Shown: piece by piece, positions 1-7,574 of the stretch
Position numbering within the stretch: the first letter of the stretch is position 1
How the letters are laid out: every line of letters starts with the position of its first letter
Translations under genes and position numbers: made by a program
From: Roseiflexaceae bacterium UBA965
GTDB taxonomy: Bacteria > Chloroflexota > Chloroflexia > Chloroflexales > Roseiflexaceae
Assembly: GCA_002292925.1 (NCBI GenBank)
Contig: DBCF01000082.1
Span: forward strand, 201-14,681
Reading direction: 5' to 3'
Length of the DNA: 14,481 nucleotides
Notes under the pieces: model-generated
What the model saw: the letters and a program-made list of their open reading frames with translations, nothing else
Told to the model about the DNA's origin: nothing
The model's database searches: none

Positions 1-463
1 CCACTGCGCCTGCTTGCCAAATATCGACCTGGGTGACGCTTTGGGCCATGTCGCTCCCATAACAACCGGCATTGCCATACACGGCGCCACCGACGGTACC
101 CGGCAAGCCTTCGGCCCAGGCTAGCCCAGCCCAACCTGCGTTGACGAGTTGGCGCACGGTGCCCGCCATCGGCGCACCGGCGCCAATCTGCACAATGGCT
201 TCATCCACATGAGCAGTTACATCAACGTGCATATCACGCATCCGGATTACCACCCCCGGCAAGCCGGCGTCACTGATGAGCATATTACTGCCGCCACCCA
301 GTACCCACACCGGCAACTGATGCCGGTCGGCAAATTCGAGGGCCGCTTGAAGGCCACGGGGCGAACGGACCGCAGCCAAGTAGCGGGCCGGTCCACCGAT
401 GCGCCAAGCAGTAAGCGGGGCAAGTAGGACATTTTCGGTGATGGTAATGTCGGGGTTATCCAT
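1..463 (-). CDS. murB: UDP-N-acetylenolpyruvoylglucosamine reductase, N-terminal part (cut by window edge)
   Basis: MurB reduces UDP-GlcNAc-enolpyruvate to UDP-MurNAc with NADPH and FAD in the cytoplasm, the second committed step of peptidoglycan precursor synthesis. I translated the minus strand from the ATG at 463 and obtain 154 residues before the window ends. They show the FAD-domain signatures of the family: WRIGGPA at residues 20-26, the FAD-binding LGGGSNMLISD at 55-65, and EGLPGTVGGAVYGNAG at 118-133. The substrate-binding domain and the catalytic GSxFKNP region lie beyond the edge. The start overlaps the end of murC by 8 bases and has GGAGC as a ribosome binding site about 5 bases upstream, inside murC. 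The reading frame is intact, so the truncation is due only to the window boundary. Confidence 0.95.
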   Translation of the reverse strand, partial: MDNPDITITENVLLAPLTAWRIGGPARYLAAVRSPRGLQAALEFADRHQLPVWVLGGGSNMLISDAGLPGVVIRMRDMHVDVTAHVDEAIVQIGAGAPMAGTVRQLVNAGWAGLAWAEGLPGTVGGAVYGNAGCYGSDMAQSVTQVDIWQAGAV

Positions 464-1865
464 GGCGCTGCTCCAACAATGCCAACACACGCGGACCGAC
501 TTGGGTGCCATCACCGGCACTCATGGTAATCACCACATCGCCACGCTGCGCCATAGCGGCAATAACCGTGGCGGATTGGGCAATCGTGCCACTGGCCTGC
601 ACCGCAGGGTGGGTAATGTGCTGTACCAACCAGGCGGCATCAATGCCCGCCACGGGTTGCTCGCGCGAGGCATAAATATCACCGATGCAGACCACATCAG
701 CGTCGCCAAAGGCGGTGGCCCATTCGGCAACCAAACTTTCTGTCCGGCTATAGGTGTGCGGTTGTACATAGGCAATGATACGCTGACCGGCATAACGGGC
801 CCGCGCCGCTGCCAACACCGCTGCCACTTCGGTAGGGTGGTGGCCATAATCGTCAATCACCGTCACGCCCGCAACTGCACCTTTGTGTTCAAACCGCCGG
901 CGCGCCCCCCGAAAGGTCGCCAGCGCCTGAGCGACTAGCGCCGGTGCGGCGCCGGCCAATACGGCGGCAGCATAGGCGGCCACGGCGTTTTTTACATTAT
1001 GCAAACCAGCCAAGGGAATCGTCACGGGGCGGTGCAAGCGCATGGCAAACGAGCGCCGATCATAATGCCACACCTGGAAGGATTGACTGGTCGCGTCGTG
1101 GTGCAAGGAACTCGCCGCCCAATCGAGAGGGGTGCGACTACAGGCCACCGGGTCACGGGCCAAATCGGTGTCGATACCGTACCAACGCACCCCAGCGCGC
1201 GTAATCGCTGCCCGAGCACCGGCATCATCCCCACACACCAACACCCGAGCGGGGTCGGTGATTTGGGTGCTAAAAGTGGCAAAGGCCGCGGCATACTCCG
1301 CCGGCGAGGCGTATATGTCGACATGATCCCATTCGAGGGTGGTAATAACAGCAATATCAGGCTGGAGCGCCAAAAAGGTGCGGTCGTATTCATCGGCTTC
1401 GATTACCAGTGGCGCAGTCGGATCACCCCAACAGGCGACCTGTGGCAAATCAGGCACTTCGGCGCCAATCAGATAGCCAGGGTTCATCCCCGCCACCTGC
1501 AAGGCATGGGCAATCATAGCACTCGTGGTGGTTTTGCCGTGCGTACCGGCCACTGCAATCACCCGGCGCTCGTGCGACCATCGCGCCCACAGGTCGTGAC
1601 GGCGCATCACCGGGATGCCCGCTGCCACCGCCGCATCAAGCTCAGGGTGGGGGGAATGTACCGCCGAGGTGGCGAGCACCACATCGGCTCCCGCAATCTG
1701 GGTAGCTCCATGACCAAGGTAAATCGTCACGCCCCGGGCTTGCAAGGGTGCCCACGCGCTACTTTGGTTGGCATCGCTACCGCTGACACTATCGCCACGG
1801 TCGAGCAAAATATGCGCGATGGCACTCATACCGGCGCCACCGATGCCGACTATATGGTAATGCAT
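456..1865 (-). CDS. murC: UDP-N-acetylmuramate--L-alanine ligase
   Basis: MurC is the ATP-dependent cytoplasmic ligase that adds L-Ala to UDP-MurNAc. The 469-residue length is normal for the family. Visible motifs are the N-terminal Rossmann glycine loop VGIGGAGMSA (6-15), the ATP P-loop GTHGKTTTS (107-115), EADEYDR (156-162), LEWDHVD (177-183), the conserved HN pair (289-290), and the MurC-type DDYGHHPTE (338-346) followed by QPHTYSRT (368-375). The ATG has a clear AAGGAG site 6 bases upstream. The start codon shares one base with the murG stop (TAATG), which implies translational coupling. murB follows with an 8-base overlap. Nothing is missing or unusual. Confidence 0.97.
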   Translation of the reverse strand: MHYHIVGIGGAGMSAIAHILLDRGDSVSGSDANQSSAWAPLQARGVTIYLGHGATQIAGADVVLATSAVHSPHPELDAAVAAGIPVMRRHDLWARWSHERRVIAVAGTHGKTTTSAMIAHALQVAGMNPGYLIGAEVPDLPQVACWGDPTAPLVIEADEYDRTFLALQPDIAVITTLEWDHVDIYASPAEYAAAFATFSTQITDPARVLVCGDDAGARAAITRAGVRWYGIDTDLARDPVACSRTPLDWAASSLHHDATSQSFQVWHYDRRSFAMRLHRPVTIPLAGLHNVKNAVAAYAAAVLAGAAPALVAQALATFRGARRRFEHKGAVAGVTVIDDYGHHPTEVAAVLAAARARYAGQRIIAYVQPHTYSRTESLVAEWATAFGDADVVCIGDIYASREQPVAGIDAAWLVQHITHPAVQASGTIAQSATVIAAMAQRGDVVITMSAGDGTQVGPRVLALLEQRHG

Positions 1866-3034
1866 TAGGCGCTCCTTGCAAGATCACATAACAGATTGGC
1901 CATGGTCAAGGCCGCTTCGGGACGCGCCACACCCTGCATGGCCTGGCGCATCTGGTGGAGGGCGGTGGCGTCTTGCAACAAACCATCGAGTGCCGGCCAG
2001 AGTAATTCGGGTTGGGCGCCATCGGCGACTTTGATGGCGGCGCCGTAACGCACGAGATAATCGGCGTTTTCATCTTGGTGGACGTAGGGGTAGGGTACCA
2101 AGATGGCCGGCAAGCCAGCGGCCGGCAATTCACCGAGCACCGAGGCCCCACTGCGACAAATCGTGATATCCGCCGCCGCCAAGGCTGCCGTCATTGTCAC
2201 GGCACCATCGGTGGCGAGGTAGGGGTACAAATGATAGCGGTGCTGAAGTTCGGCCGGTAACCCAGCCATGTGGTTTTGCAACATCGTTTCATCACCTTCG
2301 CGGCCACACACATGCAACACCTGTGCCAACGGCAACACGCGAGTCAGCATAGCAGCCACAGCTTGATTGATACTCCGGGCACCCCGACTACCGCCATACA
2401 CGAGGATTAACGGTGTTGCATCCATGATTCCCAGCATGGCGCGAGTGGTGGCACGATCTGCCTGCATGATATCGGCGCGGACAGGGTAACCAGTCACGAC
2501 CAATTTGCGCATCCCGCGCCGCCAATCTGCTGAGGTGGTGGCAGGCATACCGAGATGGGGCGCCGCATCGGGAATGCTGCCGAGAGTAACGGTAGCCAGT
2601 CGTGACAACAAACGCACCGCCAAACCAGGTACCACGTCGGGCAAATAAATCGCACTCGGCACTCGCATCAACCACGCAGCCACAAACAACGGCACACACA
2701 CATAGCCACCGGTGCCAAAAATAGCCCCCGGTCGCTCGCGGCGGATGAGTTGGATGGCTTGGACTACCCCGCGGAGCAAGCGCCAACTGTTTTTGAGTAA
2801 GGCCACTAACCCACGCCCACGCACTGCCGCCGCCTCGATTGGCCAAAACGGCAACGTGCTTTCGCGACGTACGAGATCACCTTCCATGCCATCGGGACTG
2901 CCCACATAAGCCAGCCGGGGCTTATTTGGGAGGCTTGCGAGGGCCGCGGCGACTGCCAAAGAGGGATAAACGTGGCCCCCCGTCCCGCCGCCAGAAAGGA
3001 GCAAGAGCGGCGATGAATATGCGGAATCGTTCAT
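1865..3034 (-). CDS. murG: UDP-GlcNAc--undecaprenyl-PP-MurNAc-pentapeptide GlcNAc transferase
   Basis: MurG is a peripheral-membrane GT28 transferase on the cytoplasmic face that converts lipid I to lipid II. The 389-residue protein has the N-terminal glycine loop SGGGTGGHVYPS (14-25), FGTGGYV (106-112), the second glycine-rich segment YGGSRGARSIN (213-223), CRSGASVLGE (293-302) and the donor-site PYPYVHQDENA (314-324). Where Escherichia coli has HEQN before AGLTN, this protein has LPDV before PGLAV (131-140). The ATG at 3034 is chosen because GAGG lies 7 bases upstream and no other methionine precedes the essential glycine loop. A TTG at codon 11 is possible but has no ribosome binding site. 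The gene begins 113 bases inside the end of ftsW in another frame. Confidence 0.96.
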   Translation of the reverse strand: MNDSAYSSPLLLLSGGGTGGHVYPSLAVAAALASLPNKPRLAYVGSPDGMEGDLVRRESTLPFWPIEAAAVRGRGLVALLKNSWRLLRGVVQAIQLIRRERPGAIFGTGGYVCVPLFVAAWLMRVPSAIYLPDVVPGLAVRLLSRLATVTLGSIPDAAPHLGMPATTSADWRRGMRKLVVTGYPVRADIMQADRATTRAMLGIMDATPLILVYGGSRGARSINQAVAAMLTRVLPLAQVLHVCGREGDETMLQNHMAGLPAELQHRYHLYPYLATDGAVTMTAALAAADITICRSGASVLGELPAAGLPAILVPYPYVHQDENADYLVRYGAAIKVADGAQPELLWPALDGLLQDATALHQMRQAMQGVARPEAALTMANLLCDLARSA

Positions 3035-4208
3035 ATGCCAACCTCAAAACCCCTAGACGCGCGTCGTCTGCAAGGGTATATTTTGAAATATTCAACAAAA
3101 TCCCAGCCGAAACCATACTAATCATTAGTGACGTGCCGCCGTAGCTCAGAAACGGCAGGGTAATCCCCGTAAACGGCGCTAACGATGTCACCACCGCCAA
3201 ATTGATGATGGCTTGTACCACCAACCACAAGGTAATCCCCGTCGCGAGCAACGCCCCAAAGGTATTGGGGGCACTACTGGCAATTTTGAAGCCACGGTAC
3301 GCCACAAAGGCAAAGCAACCAACCACAAACAACGTACCAATCAAGCCCATTTCTTCACCAATAATCGCCAAAATCGTATCGGTATACGACTGTGGCAACC
3401 ACAGATACTTTTGGCGTGATTGGCCCAAACCCACCCCAAAAATCCCCCCCGATGCCAAAGCATATAAGGCATGCAACGGCTGAAATCCGGCGCCACTATA
3501 ATACGCAAAAGGATCGAGCCAGGCATTGATGCGGTCCAAGCGGTAAGCAGCGACGTTGATACCAACCAGAAACGACACGAGTCCTAACAACCCCGCAAAA
3601 AACAAATGAAACAGACTCGCCCCAGCCACAAAATAAATCAACGCCGATACGGCCACAATAATCGTAGCCGAACCGAGATCCTTACCGACCATCACCAACG
3701 CCGTCACCAGCCCTACAATTACCCCAAATGGAATCGTGCCGTAGAGCAGATTGGTCAAGCGGGTACCACGCCGTGACAACCAACTCGCCAAATAAATAAT
3801 CAAGGTTAATTTGACGAATTCTGAGGGTTGCACACTAAAAAACCCTAGGCGAATCCAGCTCCGCGACCCATTGACTTCGGTGATTGAACGCGGCAATATG
3901 AACCCGGTCACAAACAGCAAAATCAACGATGCAATAAATAATGGCAATGCCTGATTACGCCACCAACGATAATTGGTGCGTTGCGCCACCAACAACCCTA
4001 GGGTGCCGACAACCGCGGCAAACAATTGGCGTAACAAATAATGCAACCCATTGTTGTAATAGACAAATCCTTCGACAAATGACGCACTATAGACCATCAC
4101 CAAGCCAAACGGCACCATGATACCCACACATACCAGCAATTGGTAGTCTGGTTTGTGTTTGGTACGATCGCTGAGGCTAATACTGCCGGTCGTGTCACTC
4201 ATCGCCAT
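2922..4208 (-). CDS. ftsW: SEDS-family septal peptidoglycan polymerase FtsW
   Basis: FtsW is a polytopic membrane glycosyltransferase that polymerises lipid II at the septum together with its class B PBP partner, FtsI. The 428-residue protein has about ten hydrophobic segments and the SEDS signatures NGSRSWIRLG (113-122), QPSEFVK (127-133), GKDLGSA (175-181), the loop-4 region ending in SYTD and IGEEMG (274-288), and PFTGITLPFLSYGGTS (345-360). Asp277 in SYTD corresponds to the Asp that is essential in RodA and FtsW. The dcw context favours FtsW over RodA. Two starts compete: ATG at 4208, with AGAGG 4 bases upstream, and ATG at 4202, with the same site 10 bases upstream. The rhomboid gene ends 7 bases before it. 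The basic C-terminal tail (about residues 392-428) lies inside murG. Confidence 0.94.
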   Translation of the reverse strand: MAMSDTTGSISLSDRTKHKPDYQLLVCVGIMVPFGLVMVYSASFVEGFVYYNNGLHYLLRQLFAAVVGTLGLLVAQRTNYRWWRNQALPLFIASLILLFVTGFILPRSITEVNGSRSWIRLGFFSVQPSEFVKLTLIIYLASWLSRRGTRLTNLLYGTIPFGVIVGLVTALVMVGKDLGSATIIVAVSALIYFVAGASLFHLFFAGLLGLVSFLVGINVAAYRLDRINAWLDPFAYYSGAGFQPLHALYALASGGIFGVGLGQSRQKYLWLPQSYTDTILAIIGEEMGLIGTLFVVGCFAFVAYRGFKIASSAPNTFGALLATGITLWLVVQAIINLAVVTSLAPFTGITLPFLSYGGTSLMISMVSAGILLNISKYTLADDARLGVLRLAYERFRIFIAALAPFWRRDGGPRLSLFGSRRGPRKPPK

Positions 4209-4215
4209 CTATCCT

Positions 4216-4980
4216 CTAACCCAAATCGACTGCGGGTACAACGACCATCACAACCACAATCAACACAATCGTAACGGCCACCACGCCATACCAACCCCAT
4301 GGACGGCTTTGGCGAATGCGCACCGGACCCATATCGGATTCAATCGTCATGAGCAATGGCATCACACAAAATCCACACAACAACCCACCAATCAGCCCAC
4401 CAATGTGCGCCATATTGTCGATGTTGGGCACCGAAAAACCGATGCCGATATTGGCCAGCGCAGTGAATCCAACGCTCCCTAGCATTTGTTTGGCCCGCTC
4501 ACCAAATACCGCTCGGTTGAGCCAAATAAACACGATTTCGGCACCAATCAAGGCAAAAATCGCCCCCGAGGCGCCGACAGCGGGATTAGGCGAAAAAATG
4601 TACGAGGCCACGCCCCCCATCAATCCCCCCACAAAATAAATACCGAGGAAGCGTTGGGTGCCGGCAATCCGTTCGATTTCGCTCCCAAACGACGTCAACG
4701 CAATCGTATTGAACAACAAATGCAACAGACCACCATGCAAAAACATCATGGTAAAGAAGCGATAATATTGATCGCCGGCGGCAATCGCAATATTGTCTTT
4801 GGCGCCCCACATCAGCAACAGGTCAGTCAGCGAAATCCCCAATAGCCGGAAGCCGACAAAATCGGCCAAGGCGGGGATCGCAAATACCACAATATTCACC
4901 AAGGCAATCACCCGTACTGCCGGGGTGCTATCGCCCCACAATCGTTGCATACCACTCGTAATCGGTGATGGTTGACTCAT
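4216..4980 (-). CDS. Rhomboid-family intramembrane serine protease
   Basis: Rhomboids cleave transmembrane segments of other membrane proteins inside the bilayer. The 254-residue protein has the full catalytic set: the HxxxxHxxxN signature at His82, His87 and Asn91, the GxSG nucleophile GASGA with Ser138, and the partner His192 in NMAHIGG (189-195). About seven hydrophobic segments are visible, including one at the extreme C-terminus (about 232-250). The ATG overlaps the murD stop as ATGA and has a strong AGGAGG site 4 bases upstream, so it is translated as part of the operon. It lies between murD and ftsW, which are usually adjacent in dcw clusters. Its substrate cannot be read from sequence. 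The neighbourhood suggests divisome or cell-wall membrane proteins, which is inference. Confidence 0.93.
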   Translation of the reverse strand: MSQPSPITSGMQRLWGDSTPAVRVIALVNIVVFAIPALADFVGFRLLGISLTDLLLMWGAKDNIAIAAGDQYYRFFTMMFLHGGLLHLLFNTIALTSFGSEIERIAGTQRFLGIYFVGGLMGGVASYIFSPNPAVGASGAIFALIGAEIVFIWLNRAVFGERAKQMLGSVGFTALANIGIGFSVPNIDNMAHIGGLIGGLLCGFCVMPLLMTIESDMGPVRIRQSRPWGWYGVVAVTIVLIVVVMVVVPAVDLG

Positions 4981-6377
4981 ATCGCCTCCTGCGTGCCGAG
5001 GCGTGCTACCACAGCTCGGAATTCTTCGCCACGATGAAATTCATTGCGAAACATGCCAAAACTCGCACACCCCGGTGACAACAAAATCGTCGCCGGATGT
5101 GGTGCCACCTGCTGCGCTGCCTGCACTGCCCCCGCCAGCGAATCAAAGCTCCCCACGATGCGGTCTGCGATGCCAGCCTCCACCAACGCACTTCGCAAGG
5201 CAGGCGTGGCCGTACCATCGAGCAACACAATCTGATGGGCATGCTGGGTAGCGACTTGAGCCAACTCGCTAAAGGCTAGTTTTTTGTCGGCCCCACCGGC
5301 AATCCAGATAATTGGTTTGGGCATACATTCGAGTGCCACCATCGCCGCATCGGGCATAGTGGCAGCCGTATCGTTGACAAACGTATGACCATTGATGGTG
5401 GCCACTCGTTCTTGGCGATGCTCGACTCCCTCAAATCGCCGCAGGGCCGGGGCAATCAAATCGACGGGCATGCCTACTTGGAGCACCAACGCCACCGCCA
5501 TCGCCACATTGGCGCGACTATGTAGCCCCGCCAATTGCACATCACTGGCATGGGCTACCACCTGTGCGCCCGTAGCCGTTTGGCAATACAACGTGTCGGC
5601 TTGCCACCAAGTATCACCGCGCTGTAGCACATCTGGTTGGCGCGTGCCACTCCAGTACACGTGGGACGGCATGGTGAGGGCAAGTTCGTGCAACACCGGA
5701 TCACCAGTCTGCAAGACCAAGGTGTCGTGTGGGTGCTGATGCTGGCCAATGGCCGCTTTGGCAGCAATATAACTCGCCATGTCGCCATAGCGATCGAGAT
5801 GGTCGGGGTGAATGTTGGTAATCGCCGCATAGGCCGGGCTGAGGCCCGCAACACCTAGCCCTTCGAGCACAAACGATGACAATTCGAGCACCACTGGCGT
5901 CGTTGGAGTGATATGGGCAAGCTGTGCCAATGCCGAAATCCGCATATTGCCGGCAAGTACAGTATCGGGGCGCCATGCTGTGAGCAAGAACGCCGTGAGG
6001 GTGGATGTGGTGGTTTTGCCTTTGGTGCCGGTAATGCCAATGATAGGGGCCGGGCACAAACGAAAAAAGAGCGTCATTTCCATTTCGATGTGGGCACCCG
6101 CAGCCCGTGCCATCGCCAAAAACGGCGATGTGGCTGGTACTGCAGGGTTTTGCACCACAATATCACATTGTTGGAAGTCACTGGCACGATGCTCACCCAA
6201 TACAAAGGTGATAGGCAAATCTGCAAGAGCAGTCAGCGAATCTGCCAGTATATCGGCGTTGCGCAAATCGGTGACGGTTACCTCAGCCCCTGCTTCAGCA
6301 CAAAAACGCGCCACACCGAGGCCACCACCGTGCACACCCAACCCCATCACGACGATTTTTTTGCCACGTAATTCCAT
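4977..6377 (-). CDS. murD: UDP-N-acetylmuramoyl-L-alanine--D-glutamate ligase
   Basis: MurD adds D-Glu to UDP-MurNAc-L-Ala in the cytoplasm, using ATP. The 466-residue protein shows the Rossmann start VVMGLGVHG (9-17), the P-loop GTKGKTTT (117-124), ELSSF (165-169), TNIHPDHLDRY (187-197), the carbamylated-lysine candidate Lys207, HRQE (320-323), NDTAAT (335-340), AGGADKK (360-366) and SPGCASF (434-440). Two signatures differ from the common forms: LHSRAN in place of LHNRAN, and NDTAAT in place of NDSKAT. ATG at 6377 has GAGG 6 bases upstream and sits 12 bases after the second mraY. Its stop overlaps the rhomboid start by 4 bases. Confidence 0.96.
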   Translation of the reverse strand: MELRGKKIVVMGLGVHGGGLGVARFCAEAGAEVTVTDLRNADILADSLTALADLPITFVLGEHRASDFQQCDIVVQNPAVPATSPFLAMARAAGAHIEMEMTLFFRLCPAPIIGITGTKGKTTTSTLTAFLLTAWRPDTVLAGNMRISALAQLAHITPTTPVVLELSSFVLEGLGVAGLSPAYAAITNIHPDHLDRYGDMASYIAAKAAIGQHQHPHDTLVLQTGDPVLHELALTMPSHVYWSGTRQPDVLQRGDTWWQADTLYCQTATGAQVVAHASDVQLAGLHSRANVAMAVALVLQVGMPVDLIAPALRRFEGVEHRQERVATINGHTFVNDTAATMPDAAMVALECMPKPIIWIAGGADKKLAFSELAQVATQHAHQIVLLDGTATPALRSALVEAGIADRIVGSFDSLAGAVQAAQQVAPHPATILLSPGCASFGMFRNEFHRGEEFRAVVARLGTQEAI

Positions 6378-6389
6378 CGCCTACCTCTT

Positions 6390-7484
6390 TTAGTGTTCTG
6401 GCTCGGTAATTGTTGGCTTAGGTGTAGGGGTTTGGGCCGTATGTGGTTGCTGGAATGACAACGCCAACGACACGCCAATCAAGGTTGCAATCATGGTAAT
6501 CAACACAAAGCGCTGAGTGATTTGGGTTTCGCTCCAGCCACCCAATTCGAAGTGGTGGTGGAGCGGCGCCATGCGAAACACACGCACAGGGGTACCGGTA
6601 CGCCAGCGACTATATTTGTAGTAGCCCTTTTGGATGGCCGAAGACAAGGCCTCGCCCACAAACACCACCCCAATTACCGGCAACAGCAACCATTGTTGTG
6701 ACTGCAAGGCAATCACGGCCAGGACAGCACCTAACGCCATCGACCCCAAATCACCCATAAACACCTGAGCAGGATGGGCGTTGTACCACAAAAACGCCAC
6801 ACAGGCCCCCACCAAGGTGAAACTTAACGTCATCAAGTTGGTGAATTCGCCACTGAGGAAGGTAATCACACCGTACGCACTAAAGGCCACCGCCAGATTC
6901 CAGCCGGCGAGGCCATCGAGCCCATCGGTCAAATTGACCGCATTGCTCGTCGCCACAATGATAAAGGCGGCCACCGGGAAGAACCAAAAGCCGATGTCGT
7001 AGCTCCCGACAAAAGGAATCCGCACCAACCCCGAATTGGCCAAGCCAAAGGGCTGTGGTAGATAGAGCGCCAAGCTAATTCCTAGGGCCAAGACAATCTG
7101 AAAAATCAACTTGACGCGCTCACTAAAGCCATATTGCTCTTTGGCAGAGCGCTCGAGTGACAGATAATCGTCAACGGCTCCAAGCAAGCCAAACAAAATC
7201 AAGGTGACTAGCGGCACGACCATTGACCAACGATCGACCAAATTAAAGGCCATCGTCAGCACAATCACCGGCGCGATAATCATCAAGCCACCCATGGTCA
7301 AAGTGCCTGTTTTGACGAGATGGCTCTGTGGGCCGTCGACACGTACCCGTTTGCCAATCCGATAATGCCGGAGCACGTTGAGCCAATAGCGCCCAAAAAT
7401 CAATGTCACCACAAATGCGCCCGCCGCCAACAATAAGGCGCGTGACATGTCAAGCACTAATAATGATCGTAATGCGTCTTGCAC
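6390..7484 (-). CDS. mraY: Phospho-N-acetylmuramoyl-pentapeptide transferase, canonical copy
   Basis: MraY transfers phospho-MurNAc-pentapeptide from UDP to undecaprenyl phosphate, making lipid I in the inner membrane. Numbering from a GTG start, the motifs are GPQSHLVKTG (51-60), TMGG (63-66), the Asp pair VDDY (104-107), NLTDGLDG (184-191), VFMGDLGS (241-248) and MAPLHHHFELGGW (305-317), all close to the E. coli forms. I place the start at GTG 7484. It has AAGGGG about 6 bases upstream, and homology to the adjacent paralogue (MQETLR against VQDALR) begins exactly there. An in-frame TTG at 7520 would add 12 residues but has its GAGGA touching the codon. The protein is 364 residues with a short Pro/Thr-rich C-terminal tail. 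It sits between the paralogue and murD and is probably the housekeeping enzyme. Confidence 0.94.
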   Translation of the reverse strand: MQDALRSLLVLDMSRALLLAAGAFVVTLIFGRYWLNVLRHYRIGKRVRVDGPQSHLVKTGTLTMGGLMIIAPVIVLTMAFNLVDRWSMVVPLVTLILFGLLGAVDDYLSLERSAKEQYGFSERVKLIFQIVLALGISLALYLPQPFGLANSGLVRIPFVGSYDIGFWFFPVAAFIIVATSNAVNLTDGLDGLAGWNLAVAFSAYGVITFLSGEFTNLMTLSFTLVGACVAFLWYNAHPAQVFMGDLGSMALGAVLAVIALQSQQWLLLPVIGVVFVGEALSSAIQKGYYKYSRWRTGTPVRVFRMAPLHHHFELGGWSETQITQRFVLITMIATLIGVSLALSFQQPHTAQTPTPKPTITEPEH

Positions 7485-7517
7485 CGTCGTCCCCTTCCCG
7501 AAGGTGTATACATGAAT

Positions 7518-7564
7518 CAATCCTCACCAACGATGACACGCACCGTTGTCCCCCGTGAGGATTG
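7518..7564 (-). other. Long hairpin between the two mraY genes
   Basis: The 90-base gap between the mraY genes contains a perfect 10-base inverted repeat, CAATCCTCAC at 7518-7527 pairing with GTGAGGATTG at 7555-7564. Inside it is a further 5-base stem, CAACG at 7528-7532 pairing with CGTTG at 7544-7548. The two stems are separated by a 6-base bulge (7549-7554), and the loop is 11 bases. No T-run follows on the minus strand, so a standard intrinsic terminator is unlikely. Plausible roles are mRNA processing, protection of the 3' part of the operon, or an attenuator. The structure ends about 33 bases before the GTG start of the second mraY. Confidence 0.6.
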
Positions 7565-7574
7565 CCCAGTAAGG

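Noticed and set aside
999..1868. Plus-strand open frame of 289 codons antisense to murC
   Set aside because: It is fully antisense to a clear murC, has no recognisable domain and its composition (many Arg, His, Gly) is typical of a shadow frame in GC-rich DNA.
7518..7564. Intrinsic terminator between the two mraY genes
   Set aside because: The stem is strong, but no T-run follows on the minus strand and the downstream genes remain tightly packed, so termination at this point would cut off essential genes.
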